Position numbers and translations under genes: made by a program. This document shows positions 26,842 through 35,269 of a DNA stretch of 64,000 bases, one piece after another; position 1 is the stretch's first letter; each line of letters starts with the position of its first letter. The stretch spans positions 33,394 through 97,393 of the forward strand of contig CAKUYE010000009.1 in assembly GCA_934702375.1 (NCBI GenBank). Reading direction: 5' to 3'. The notes beneath the pieces are model-generated. The model was not told the DNA's origin. It ran no database searches and saw nothing but the letters and a program-made list of their open reading frames with translations. The stretch comes from an uncultured Bacillota bacterium (GTDB lineage Bacteria > Bacillota > Dehalobacteriia > UBA7702).

Positions 26842-28461
26842 TTACTCATTGTAGGTGTCGGGAAGATCGTTTTCGTAAAGGACGTAATCTCCTTTTTCCA
26901 TTTTCCCATACACATAGGTATTAGCGTCATTGAGGTTTGCAGCAACAAAGAGATGATCTTCCGGGAAGCCGGCTTCCAGAATTCCCTCTTTAATCGGCTG
27001 AGTCTGTTTTTCGCCCACAAGAGCGATGTAGTCACAAGCAGCGGCGGCTTCTGCCCCAAACTTTTTGTTTTCTTCGTATTCTTTTTTACCCAACTCTACC
27101 ATACCGGGAGTGATCAGGAATTTCTTTCCGCCTTCAATTTTAGAAAGAACTTCCATGGCCGCGGCAGCTCCCACAGGATTAGAGTTAAAAGCATCGTCAA
27201 TGATATGGAGGCCGTTGGCCGTAGTTTTCAATTCCAAACGATGCTCCACCGGCGCCAAAGCCGAAACGGCGCGGCGGATCTGCTTATAGCTCACACCAAG
27301 CTGACGAGCCATTGCCGCAGCACCGACAATATTAAGCACATTGTGTACGCCGAGAAGACGAGTGCGAAGCTCTTCAGCAGCACCATCCTTGGAACGAAGA
27401 GTAAACTCCATGCCCCGGTCCAGATAGCGAATATCCTCTGCCCAAAAATCAAGATCATCACCGTTTACACCATAGGAGATCACCGGACATTTTACACGAT
27501 GTGCATTGGCACGGATCGCCGGATCATCAAAGTTGAGAACCGCAATCCCGTCTTCAGGAAGAGCATCCATCAATTCAAACTTTGTATTGATAATATTTTC
27601 AAAAGAGCCAAAGGATTCCAGATGACACTCACCCAAAGCCGTGATCATACCGTATTTCGGTGCAACAAGCTCACAAAGTTCTTCAATATCTCCGGGCTGT
27701 TTTGCCCCCATTTCCGCAACAAAGACCTGATGAATGGGCTTTAGCTGTTCTCTTACGACTCTGGTAATGCCCATCGGTGTGTTATAAGAGCCGGGAGGCA
27801 TCAGCGTGTAATACTTTTCTTCCAGCATACGGTTTAAGGCATGCTTCATGGAAGTTTTGCCAAAGCTGCCGGTAATACCGATTTTAATAAGATCCGTCTG
27901 TTCCTCAAGAATTTCCTGGGCTTCCTGGAAAAATTCAGACTTTTTATGTTCTTCAAAGGGCTGCATAAAGGTATTTGCCCCCAACATGAAAATAGGGGAA
28001 ATAAACGGCAGCAATACTAAAATCAGCTGACAAATCCCACGGACAAAGTGAGAAGCCCCCACATTGGCAACGGCAAGAAAAAGCAGCGCAATGGCAGGAA
28101 TAAAATAAATCACAAGCATGGCAACGTAAAGACGAATAGCCCGTTCTGTAAAGACAAGGGGCTTTTTCGCCGGTGTTTTATCCCTGGAACGTAAAAACAC
28201 GATATAGATCAATGCCCAAAGTAAAATACCTACGATTTCTGCTACGGTACCGCCGATCAAGAGCAGCGGAACCACCGCCAGAAGGGCCAGCAAATCATTG
28301 TAATGCTTTTTCCCTTTCGATTTCCACCAGGAAAGATAGCGATCATTCCGATACGTATTTTGCTGCATCATATGAAGCTCCTCGGTAAGCCGCGTCACAG
28401 AAAACATCATAAACGGCACCGTACCAAGAAGCCAAAGCAATGAGATAAATGTGTAAGTCAT
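26842..28461 (-). CDS. Membrane-anchored Mur ligase (MurF-like)
   Basis: A 539-aa protein. About four hydrophobic segments fill the first 170 residues, replacing the UDP-binding N-terminal domain of ordinary MurF. A Mur-ligase ATPase core follows: GITGSFGKTSMKHAL near 195-210, MGITRVV, LNFDDPAIRANA. The C-terminal domain has EHRLELK and IDDAFNSNPVGAAAAMEVL. MurF adds D-Ala-D-Ala to UDP-MurNAc-tripeptide; the adjacency to ddl supports such chemistry, but missing the classical N-domain leaves the acceptor (nucleotide- or lipid-linked) uncertain. ATG 28461 follows AAGGAGG. Confidence 0.8.
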   Translation of the reverse strand: MTYTFISLLWLLGTVPFMMFSVTRLTEELHMMQQNTYRNDRYLSWWKSKGKKHYNDLLALLAVVPLLLIGGTVAEIVGILLWALIYIVFLRSRDKTPAKKPLVFTERAIRLYVAMLVIYFIPAIALLFLAVANVGASHFVRGICQLILVLLPFISPIFMLGANTFMQPFEEHKKSEFFQEAQEILEEQTDLIKIGITGSFGKTSMKHALNRMLEEKYYTLMPPGSYNTPMGITRVVREQLKPIHQVFVAEMGAKQPGDIEELCELVAPKYGMITALGECHLESFGSFENIINTKFELMDALPEDGIAVLNFDDPAIRANAHRVKCPVISYGVNGDDLDFWAEDIRYLDRGMEFTLRSKDGAAEELRTRLLGVHNVLNIVGAAAMARQLGVSYKQIRRAVSALAPVEHRLELKTTANGLHIIDDAFNSNPVGAAAAMEVLSKIEGGKKFLITPGMVELGKKEYEENKKFGAEAAAACDYIALVGEKQTQPIKEGILEAGFPEDHLFVAANLNDANTYVYGKMEKGDYVLYENDLPDTYNE

Positions 28462-28473
28462 GTTTTATCCTCC

Positions 28474-29241
28474 TTAAATAAAGGCTTTGCATATACTGAT
28501 AAAGCGGGGACATTCTTCCAAGTAAGCAAAATGGCTGCGGCCTTCAAAAACGATCAAAGCAGTGTCAACGCCGTTTTCTTTCAATACCGATTCCATCGTT
28601 TCACCATCGCTGAGAGGGGTTGCAGTATCTTCACTGCCCCACACGAGAAGCGTAGGCACTTTAATTTGTTTCAATACCGGAATAAAGTCCTCTCCGAGAA
28701 CCGTAGACATGATCCGCCGCATACCGGGACTGGCGGCATTGTAATCGGCAGAACCGGTTTTCCCTCTGTATTTATCCAGAATCGCCTCTTTCTTATCCCG
28801 CAGCAAAGGCAAAGAAAGAGCCTTTTTCATCGCCTTATAAGAATAGACCTTTGCGTAGTAGGAGGCCGAATGATGAGGCTTGATTCCGGCACTGTCCGTC
28901 AGAATCACTTTTCGGGCCAAACTGCGGGAAGCAAGCATCATGCTGATACGTCCGCCGTTGGAGTGGCCAATGATGACCGGATCCTGCATTTCAATGGCAG
29001 CAAGAAAATGCTCAAAGAAATCGGCAAAATCTGCCGTTGTCCAGGTTTCCGGAGGTTCTTCGCTTTCGCCAAATCCAGGGATATCCGGAGCAACGACTCG
29101 ATGGTCGGCTTTTAATCCCTCGATCACTGCATTCCAGTGACCGCCGTTGCAGCCCCAGCCATGGAGGAGCAACACCGGACTGCCCTCACCTTCTTCGATA
29201 TAACTGATTTCTAATCCGTCTACGATGGTTTTTTTTCTCAT
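28474..29241 (-). CDS. Alpha/beta hydrolase
   Basis: A 255-aa cytoplasmic alpha/beta hydrolase. Visible motifs are the oxyanion motif LLLHGWGCNGGHW near 25-37, the nucleophile elbow IIGHSNGGR with Ser near 97, the acidic residue in LLVWGSEDTATP and the histidine in GRSHFAYLE. Substrate unknown. ATG 29241 is chosen; the frame extends 14 codons into the end of comM. It lies between comM and the Mur ligase in the same transcript. Confidence 0.85.
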   Translation of the reverse strand: MRKKTIVDGLEISYIEEGEGSPVLLLHGWGCNGGHWNAVIEGLKADHRVVAPDIPGFGESEEPPETWTTADFADFFEHFLAAIEMQDPVIIGHSNGGRISMMLASRSLARKVILTDSAGIKPHHSASYYAKVYSYKAMKKALSLPLLRDKKEAILDKYRGKTGSADYNAASPGMRRIMSTVLGEDFIPVLKQIKVPTLLVWGSEDTATPLSDGETMESVLKENGVDTALIVFEGRSHFAYLEECPRFISICKAFI

Positions 29242-29269
29242 TTTCACCGAATCCTTTTCTGTATTCACC

Positions 29270-30805
29270 TTATATCCGATCAAGAGAGCGGTAACGTACC
29301 GCTTCTAAAATATGCTCGCTGGCAATTTCCTTTTCACCGCAAAGGTCCGCAATGGTTCGGGCAACCTTAATGATACGGTCATGCCCCCGGGCACTGAGAT
29401 GTAAGCGTTCAAATATACGTTTCAATACTGCCGAAGCCTCTGCATCCAAACGACAAAAGTCATCCAGATAGCGGCGATCCAAACTGGCATTGGCCGTAAT
29501 GGATAAATCTTTGTAGCGCTCCTGCTGCACACGGCGGGCAGCAATGACACGCTTACGGATTACCGCAGAGGATTCCTCCTCGGTTTCTTCATGAAGCTCC
29601 CCATAGGTCACTCGGGTCACATTCATATGGATATCCAAACGATCCAGCAAAGGACCGCCCATTTTGTTAAAATAACGGCTGACCTGATGTTCTGTACAGG
29701 TACAATCCCTTTCCGGGTCCCCGTAATAGCCACAGGGGCAGGGATTACAGGCTGCGATCAGCTGGAAATCCGCCGGAAAAGTACAGGTACCGGAAGCTCT
29801 GGCGATATGAATGATCTTGTCTTCCAGAGGCTGCCTTAAAACCTGCAACACATTTTTTGGAAATTCCACGACCTCATCAAGAAAAAGCACGCCATGGCAG
29901 GCCAGACTAATCTCTCCGGGGCGGGGATACATTCCGCCGCCGGTAAGGCTGACTCCGGAAGAAGTATGGTGAGGAGCACGAAATGGACGGCGGCGAATCA
30001 AATAATCATCACCAAGGTTACCCGCCAAACTGTAAATGGCAGTGACTTCCAAAGCTTCTTCTCTTGTCAGCGGCGGGAGAATCGTCGGAAAGCTCCGGGC
30101 AAGCAATGTTTTACCACTGCCGGGAACACCAATCAGTAAAACGTTGTGATTACCGGCGGCGGCAATCTCCATACCCCGCTTTACCAAAGACTGCCCCTTG
30201 ATATCCTTCATATCCACATAACCAAGGTAAGCATCATCCTCATCGAAAGCGAAATCATCATCACCGGACACCACCGGTGCAATCTCACTGACACCGGTAA
30301 GGATGTCATCCATTTCCCTTAATCCGGAAACCGGATAAATTTTTCCCTTACCGCATAATGCCGCCTCTTGGGCATTGGCAGCCGGCACGTAGATCACAGC
30401 ATCTTCATCATGGCGGCAAATACCACTCACCATCGGCAGAACGCCGTTTATTCCGGTAAGAGAGCCATCGAGGGATAATTCCCCAAAGAAGTAAGTATGC
30501 TCCGGTAAAAAGCCGTCTGAAAGCTGTTCGGTAGCCAAAAGCAAAGCAATGGCAATCGGCAGATCCAATCCGGTGCCGCTTTTCTTTAAATTCGCCGGAG
30601 CAAGATTAACAATAATGCGTTTGGCAGGAAAAACAAAACCGGCATTTTTTAAAGCAGCTTTGACCCTTTCACGGCTTTCCCGAACCGCAGCTTCCGGCAA
30701 GCCAACAATATCGAAAGTGGGGATACCGTTGGACACATCCGCTTCCACCGTAACGATATGGGATTCCAAGCCATAGAGGGATATCGAATTTACTTTCGCC
30801 AGCAA
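29270..30805 (-). CDS. comM: ComM/YifB-family AAA+ ATPase (Mg-chelatase-like)
   Basis: A 511-aa protein. The N-terminal Lon-S5-like domain begins MLAKVNSISLYGLE and includes FDIVGLPEAAVRESRERV. The AAA+ domain has Walker A GVPGSGKT near 220 and LFLDEVVEF. A cysteine cluster CNPCPCGYYGDPERDCTC is near 355, and a C-terminal Mg-chelatase domain follows. In Gram-negatives ComM is a branch-migration helicase in transformation. The start is TTG 30805, eight bases after GGAGG; the GTG three codons earlier is embedded in that ribosome site. Confidence 0.93.
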   Translation of the reverse strand: MLAKVNSISLYGLESHIVTVEADVSNGIPTFDIVGLPEAAVRESRERVKAALKNAGFVFPAKRIIVNLAPANLKKSGTGLDLPIAIALLLATEQLSDGFLPEHTYFFGELSLDGSLTGINGVLPMVSGICRHDEDAVIYVPAANAQEAALCGKGKIYPVSGLREMDDILTGVSEIAPVVSGDDDFAFDEDDAYLGYVDMKDIKGQSLVKRGMEIAAAGNHNVLLIGVPGSGKTLLARSFPTILPPLTREEALEVTAIYSLAGNLGDDYLIRRRPFRAPHHTSSGVSLTGGGMYPRPGEISLACHGVLFLDEVVEFPKNVLQVLRQPLEDKIIHIARASGTCTFPADFQLIAACNPCPCGYYGDPERDCTCTEHQVSRYFNKMGGPLLDRLDIHMNVTRVTYGELHEETEEESSAVIRKRVIAARRVQQERYKDLSITANASLDRRYLDDFCRLDAEASAVLKRIFERLHLSARGHDRIIKVARTIADLCGEKEIASEHILEAVRYRSLDRI

Positions 30806-30837
30806 TTGTTCCACCTCCCAATAATTTCCTAGAATAT

Positions 30838-30865
30838 ATTATAAAAGAAAAGAAGCGAATGTCAA
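30838..30865 (-). promoter_or_regulatory. Promoter of the comM...hslU transcript
   Basis: TTGACA (complement of 30865-30860), 16-base spacer, TATAAT (complement of 30843-30838). The -35 box lies inside the 3' arm of the upstream terminator stem, so the two elements overlap. Confidence 0.85.
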
Positions 30866-30896
30866 TGCCTATATATTGTAGATTTGCATTCGCTTC
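30844..30896 (-). terminator. Terminator after yraN, overlapping the comM promoter
   Basis: A 10-bp stem (GAAGCGAATG at 30852-30861 with CATTCGCTTC at 30887-30896), 25-base loop, then TTTTCTTTT on the minus strand. It lies 19 bases after the yraN stop. The long loop suggests moderate strength. Confidence 0.75.
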
Positions 30897-30914
30897 CGAC
30901 ATATTTCATTTTTT

Positions 30915-31283
30915 TCAGATAAAAATATCCTCATAAATTCGCACTTTTCCATGCCGTCCGGTCTCATCCAAAAGGACCTCAACTGCGAAAAAGCGCACAT
31001 CAGGGTCAACATCACGACAGCTGCAAAGAAAAACTTTGGCTGCTCGGATAATCCGATCTTTTTTTTGCGGGGTAATACTTTCCAGGGCACTGCCATAGGC
31101 CTGATTTTTTCGTGTTTTTACCTCAACAAAAATAATTTCATTGTTTTTTCGCATAATGAGGTCAATCTCACCTCTGCGCGTCGTGTAATTTTTTTCCACC
31201 AACCGATAACCACGACTTTCCAATATACGACGGGCAACATCTTCTCCGAAATAACCGGTAGCTTTACGATTACGATCTGCCAT
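30915..31283 (-). CDS. YraN family (UPF0102) nuclease-like protein
   Basis: A 122-aa protein of the UPF0102 family with a restriction-endonuclease-like fold: EDVARRILESRGY, TRRGEIDLIMRKNNEIIFVEVKTRK with the conserved D and E-x-K residues. The role is not established; it is habitually encoded next to rnhB, as here (3-base gap). No membrane or signal sequence. Confidence 0.92.
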   Translation of the reverse strand: MADRNRKATGYFGEDVARRILESRGYRLVEKNYTTRRGEIDLIMRKNNEIIFVEVKTRKNQAYGSALESITPQKKDRIIRAAKVFLCSCRDVDPDVRFFAVEVLLDETGRHGKVRIYEDIFI

Positions 31284-31286
31284 AGA

Positions 31287-31949
31287 CTATTTCACCTTAA
31301 ATGTTTTTCTGTGAATCGGTGAGAAACCATAAGTTTTTACGGCCTCCCGGTGTGCTTTGGTGGGATACCCCTTGTGCTTTTTAAAACCATACTCCGGGTA
31401 TAGCGCGTCATATTCCGTCATGATACGGTCTCTTTCCGTCTTTGCCAAAATACTGGCAGCGGCGATTGAAGCCGAACGGCTATCTCCCTTTACGATAGCT
31501 TCCTGGGGAATTTTATCCTGATGAATACCATAAGGGCCATCAATCAAAGCAACTTCGGCTGGAGTCGTTAGAGATTCCAACGCCTGTGCCATAGCTTTAA
31601 GAGATGCTTCCAGGATGTTGATTTCATCGATCTCTTCCGCTTCGATCCGTGCCACAGCCCAGGCGATGGCCTTTTCTTTAATCATGGGCTCCAAAGCGTA
31701 GCGCCGCTTTTCCGTTAGTTTTTTCGAATCATTCAGCTGCGGAATAATGCAGTGAGGCGGTAAAATCACCGCTGCGGCAACAACGGGGCCGGCCAAAGGA
31801 CCGCGGCCGGCTTCATCACAACCGGCAACAAGTTCCAGACCTTTTTCATAATAAACATTTTCTATTTCATACATTGCCAGCAAACGATGTTTTTCTTCTG
31901 CCGAATCCGGGGATGATTTCTTTTTGCCCGTCAATTTTTCAGGATTCAT
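31287..31949 (-). CDS. rnhB: Ribonuclease HII
   Basis: A 220-aa RNase HII removing ribonucleotides from DNA. It has the N-terminal catalytic motif VAGCDEAGRGPLAGPVVAAA, LNDSKKLTEKRR, ALIDG, VKGDSRSASIAAASILAK and C-terminal HKGYPTKAH. ATG 31949 lies seven bases after GGAG and overlaps the end of rbgA by 11 bases; an upstream in-frame extension lies within rbgA. Confidence 0.96.
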   Translation of the reverse strand: MNPEKLTGKKKSSPDSAEEKHRLLAMYEIENVYYEKGLELVAGCDEAGRGPLAGPVVAAAVILPPHCIIPQLNDSKKLTEKRRYALEPMIKEKAIAWAVARIEAEEIDEINILEASLKAMAQALESLTTPAEVALIDGPYGIHQDKIPQEAIVKGDSRSASIAAASILAKTERDRIMTEYDALYPEYGFKKHKGYPTKAHREAVKTYGFSPIHRKTFKVK

Positions 31950-32790
31950 CGGGCATCTCCAACATAAATCTACCCAATTTGCCGTCACGATATTCCTTTA
32001 ACAGCATGATATAAGTTTCTTCCTCACGAATGCCGCCCTTCCGCACCATACCGCGGCTGCGGGCAACGGCTTCCAGTAATTCTTCGGGATATTCCGGGAT
32101 TTCATCTACTTTATATCGTTCGGCAAAAACCTGAGGACGGTGCTTCATCAACCAGTTCAACAAGAACCAACCACATTCCTCTTCCGGACAGGCATCTTTG
32201 CTGATTGAGCCTACAGCAGCAAGAGCAAGAGCTGCTTCCTGATCATCAAGCTTTGGCCAAAGAATCCCCGGAGAATCCAGTAATTCCAGATGATCCGCCG
32301 TCCGAACCCATTGCACAGCACGGGTAAGCCCCGGCTTATTGCCGGTTTTTACTTTGTTACTACCGGCCATGGCATTGAGCAACGCACTTTTACCGGTATT
32401 CGGAATCCCAACCATCATGATGCGCAAAGGCCGGGGACGACGTCCTCGATTAGTAAGGTATTCGCTGAGCCGTTGATATTCCCCTTCTAAAAATTGATTA
32501 AGCTCTTTAAATCCCTGCTTTTTCCGGGCAGCAACAAAAACTGCCGGTTGTTCCTGAGCTCGGAAATAACGAAGCCATTTTTCCTGTTCATATTTTTCGG
32601 TAAGGTCACCTTTATTTAAAACAAGAATCGTCGGTTTCTTGGCGGTATACTGTTTTAATTGAGGGTTACGGGAGCTTTTGGGCAATCGGGCATCGGCAAT
32701 TTCCAGAATCAAATCGCATAAGGCTGCCTGCTCTTTTACCTGACGACCGGCTTTTGCCATATGGCCGGGGAACCAGTTAATAACGGTCAT
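31939..32790 (-). CDS. rbgA: Ribosome biogenesis GTPase RbgA (YlqF)
   Basis: A 283-aa circularly permuted GTPase needed for late 50S assembly. Motif order is permuted: G4 LVLNKGDL near 60, then G1 GIPNTGKSALLNA near 125, then G3 DSPGILWP near 175. It begins TVINWFPGHMAKA, the family's usual N-terminus. ATG 32790 has AAGGAAG upstream. Adjacent to rplS, itself an assembly-related 50S protein. Confidence 0.95.
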   Translation of the reverse strand: MTVINWFPGHMAKAGRQVKEQAALCDLILEIADARLPKSSRNPQLKQYTAKKPTILVLNKGDLTEKYEQEKWLRYFRAQEQPAVFVAARKKQGFKELNQFLEGEYQRLSEYLTNRGRRPRPLRIMMVGIPNTGKSALLNAMAGSNKVKTGNKPGLTRAVQWVRTADHLELLDSPGILWPKLDDQEAALALAAVGSISKDACPEEECGWFLLNWLMKHRPQVFAERYKVDEIPEYPEELLEAVARSRGMVRKGGIREEETYIMLLKEYRDGKLGRFMLEMPDES

Positions 32791-32833
32791 GATCGTATTC
32801 TTCCTTTCCAAAATTGAAAACGGGAGAGAAAAG

Positions 32834-32862
32834 AAAAAAGAGACCCGAAAGCCTCTTTTTTT
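32834..32862 (-). terminator. Terminator-like hairpin between rplS and rbgA
   Basis: AAAGAGGCTTTCGGGTCTCTTTTTT on the minus strand gives a short stem followed by T6, 9 bases after the rplS stop. Probably reduces read-through from rplS into rbgA-rnhB-yraN. Confidence 0.7.
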
Positions 32863-32870
32863 GTTCAAAA

Positions 32871-33215
32871 TTATTTACGCAACTCTTTGATACGAGCGGC
32901 TTTCCCGGTACGTTCACGGAGATAGTACAGTTTTGCACGGCGAACTTTACCACGGCGGGAAATTTCGATTTTTGCAAGTTTCGGGGAATGAACAGGGAAA
33001 GTTCTTTCCACACCAACGTTATAAGCAACACGGCGAACGGTAAAGGTTTCAGTAGCGCCCTTGCCTTTTCTGGCAATGACAACACCTTCGTATACCTGGA
33101 TACGTTCTTTGTCGCCTTCTTTAATCTTTACGTGCACTTTAACGGTATCACCGACACGAAAAGCAGGAATATCTTCTTTGAGATAAGGCTGTTCAATTAA
33201 ATCTACTAAATTCAT
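32871..33215 (-). CDS. rplS: 50S ribosomal protein L19
   Basis: A 114-aa large-subunit protein: MNLVDLIEQPYLKED, FRVGDTVKVHVKI, YEGVVIARKGKG, RRAKLYYLRERTGKAARIKE. ATG 33215 follows AGGAG; a longer frame upstream is leader. The promoter at 33297-33325 gives it a leader of about 75 bases with possible structure (GGTCCTCTGGCGGGGA), a location where L19 leader elements occur in Firmicutes, though I cannot confirm the consensus. Confidence 0.97.
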   Translation of the reverse strand: MNLVDLIEQPYLKEDIPAFRVGDTVKVHVKIKEGDKERIQVYEGVVIARKGKGATETFTVRRVAYNVGVERTFPVHSPKLAKIEISRRGKVRRAKLYYLRERTGKAARIKELRK

Positions 33216-33296
33216 TATGATCTCCTCTCTATTTACCCGATGTTCATACACGGAACTTCCCCGCCAGAGGACCACCGCAATACACAATACTCAGTT

Positions 33297-33325
33297 ATTT
33301 TAGCATAAATATCCTGCAAATGCAA
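33297..33325 (-). promoter_or_regulatory. Promoter of rplS
   Basis: TTGCAT (complement of 33325-33320), 17-base spacer, TAAAAT (complement of 33302-33297). It lies in the 144-base gap between trmD and rplS, where no strong terminator is visible, so rplS may be transcribed both from here and by read-through. Confidence 0.7.
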
Positions 33326-33359
33326 GCATTTTTTCAAAAATCCTTATATTTTCTTTTGC

Positions 33360-34643
33360 TTATTCACCAATCAGCCGGTCCAGAATAATAGAAACGGCAC
33401 TGCGCACCGAAAGATGATTGTATTCCCCCCGGCCAACAATGGGTTTTAGAACATAATCCATTCGTTCCATCGTTTCTTCCGTCAAGCCATGGCCGGTACC
33501 AAAAACCAACAAAAAAGGTCGGTCTGCCCGTTCCATCACATTGCGCAATTCATCATAGCCAAGGATATTCTTACGAATCTTTGCAGAAGTGCCGACCCAT
33601 AAGGGCATCGTTCCTTCCGTTTCTTCAATTGCATTCTCAGCATCAGCCAGAGAATCTACTACAGAAACGAGGGAAAGGGCTTCTTTTCGATCCGGATTCA
33701 CCTTGGAACCGTGGCCCTTCGTCCAATAACCCAAAAGACGGTTCGTCAAGTCCTTTTGCTCTTCGCCGGGCTGTACAATAAAATAGCCCTTTACGTTATA
33801 GGTTCTGCTCAACCGAGCGATATCGTGAATATCCAGGTTTGTCACTGAAGTTGCAATGACATGCCCTTTCGGATCCAGTACCGGATAATGAACAAGAGCG
33901 ATGTACAAGTCAATTTTTTCCCGATTTGGGGTATGGATCGCACCAATTGTCTCTTTATCCTCTTGACTGAGAGGACATTTTTCCAACAGATCCGGCCGGT
34001 TTTCATAGGTACGCCGCAGACTTTCCTTACGGCGCCAGGCATCAATGACCCTATGATCCCCGCAAAAGAGAACATCAGGCACTGCATGTCCTTCATATTC
34101 TCTGGGGCGAGTATATTGAGGATATTCCAGCAACCCTTCGGTAAAACTTTCCTGCTCCAAAGAAGCACGATCCCCCAACACACCATCGATGAGACGAACA
34201 ATGGCATCGGTCATAATCATTGCCGGCAGTTCACCGCCGGTAAGGACATAATCACCGACGGAAAACTCTTCGGCCTCGGTAATATCGACCACCCGTTGAT
34301 CAATTCCTTCATAATGACCGGCAACGAAAAAAAGCTCTTCTTCTGCGGCAAGACGTTGTGCATCCCGTTGGCAAAAAGATTTCCCGCCGGGAGTCGTAAC
34401 AATAACCTTTTTTCCGGGCTGCCATCCCTGAGCACGAAGAGCATTCATGATCGGTTCCGGCTTCATCACCATACCGGCTCCGCCTCCGTAAACAAGGTCA
34501 TCGGCAAAATGAGGATCTTCGGCATAATCCCGAATGTTGTACACACCGATCTCCGCAATTTGTTTTTCCTGGGCTCGCTTCATGATGCTTTCTCTCATGG
34601 GAGCAAACATCGCCGGAAACAGGGTAAAGATATTAACTTTCAT
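33360..34643 (-). CDS. trmD: TrmD tRNA m1G37 methyltransferase fused to a second SPOUT-type RNA methyltransferase domain
   Basis: A 427-aa protein; ordinary TrmD is about 240 aa. Residues 1-235 are a full TrmD: DLVYGGGAGMVMKPEPI, VTPGGKSFCQRDA, CGHYEGIDQR-like AGHYEGIDQRV, and the knot motif SVGDYVLTGGELPAM. From about 240 to the end a second domain starts YIALVHYPVLDPKGHVIATS, contains HDIARLSRTY and ends LLVFGTGHGLTEE...YNHLSVRSAVSIILDRL. This matches the SAM-dependent RNA methyltransferase family PF09936, usually a separate gene next to trmD. The frame is continuous. The target of the second domain is unknown. Confidence 0.93.
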   Translation of the reverse strand: MKVNIFTLFPAMFAPMRESIMKRAQEKQIAEIGVYNIRDYAEDPHFADDLVYGGGAGMVMKPEPIMNALRAQGWQPGKKVIVTTPGGKSFCQRDAQRLAAEEELFFVAGHYEGIDQRVVDITEAEEFSVGDYVLTGGELPAMIMTDAIVRLIDGVLGDRASLEQESFTEGLLEYPQYTRPREYEGHAVPDVLFCGDHRVIDAWRRKESLRRTYENRPDLLEKCPLSQEDKETIGAIHTPNREKIDLYIALVHYPVLDPKGHVIATSVTNLDIHDIARLSRTYNVKGYFIVQPGEEQKDLTNRLLGYWTKGHGSKVNPDRKEALSLVSVVDSLADAENAIEETEGTMPLWVGTSAKIRKNILGYDELRNVMERADRPFLLVFGTGHGLTEETMERMDYVLKPIVGRGEYNHLSVRSAVSIILDRLIGE

Positions 34644-35154
34644 GATAAGTACAGGCCTCTTTCAATCCGGGCAAAAGCCGAACGATCATCTTTTTATTTT
34701 CAACGTCAACCTCTTTCATCACCTGTTTTAACGCAGGCAAAAGCAGCATATCGCCATTTTCGCAGTCGATTTGATACACATCGTTCGCACCGTTCTGTAT
34801 GATCTCGGCAATGATCCCAAGTCGATTTCCGTCTTCCTCAAAAACTGTCATGCCTTGCAGCTGAAAGAGATAATAAGATCCTTCGGGCAATGGCGCAGCA
34901 TCTTCTTCTTCAATTTGCAGAAAGGAGCTTTTCAGCCGCTCCGCATGGTTGCGGTCATCAATACCCTTAAATTTTACGATTAAAATTCCGCCATTTGCTT
35001 CTCTCACTGCAGTGATAAGCGCAAAGGCATCATCTTTTTCAATATAAAGAGAATTGCCGCGACGAAAACGATGGGGGTTGTCAGTCATAGGCTTAACTTT
35101 AACTTCCCCCTTAATGCCATGGGCGGAAAGAATTTTTCCGGTAATAATCTTCAT
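34633..35154 (-). CDS. rimM: 16S rRNA processing protein RimM
   Basis: A 173-aa 30S maturation factor that binds S19. The N-terminal RimM domain is ILSAHGIKGEVKVKPMTDNPHRF; the C-terminal PRC-barrel has EGSYYLFQLQGMTV and NDVYQIDCENGDMLLLPAL...VDVENKKMIVRLLPGL. Its end overlaps the trmD start by 11 bases. The ribosome site is weak (AGGT), so translation may depend on the upstream structure at 35183-35234. Confidence 0.95.
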   Translation of the reverse strand: MKIITGKILSAHGIKGEVKVKPMTDNPHRFRRGNSLYIEKDDAFALITAVREANGGILIVKFKGIDDRNHAERLKSSFLQIEEEDAAPLPEGSYYLFQLQGMTVFEEDGNRLGIIAEIIQNGANDVYQIDCENGDMLLLPALKQVMKEVDVENKKMIVRLLPGLKEACTYHES

Positions 35155-35182
35155 AAAATTTACCTACCAAAAGCATAAAAGT

Positions 35183-35234
35183 AGGCTGCATCAAAACGAC
35201 TCCTTTTTCAACCATTCGCGTTTTGAGGCAGCCT
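35183..35234 (-). repeat. Strong hairpin in the khpA-rimM gap, with a ribosome-site-like sequence in its loop
   Basis: AGGCTGCATCAAAACG (35183-35198) and CGTTTTGAGGCAGCCT (35219-35234) form a 16-bp stem with one mismatch. On the minus strand the loop carries AAAAAGGAG. The T-run after it (ACTTTTATG) is poor. It may be an attenuator, a processing site or a translational control element for rimM-trmD. Confidence 0.6.
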
Positions 35235-35269
35235 GTTTTTATCGACAGGAACTTAAAAAGCAGTCATTC

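Noticed and set aside
33360..34643. TrmD fusion as a sequencing artefact
   Set aside because: Both domains are complete, the junction is continuous, and the second domain's usual location is next to trmD, so a genuine gene fusion is more economical.
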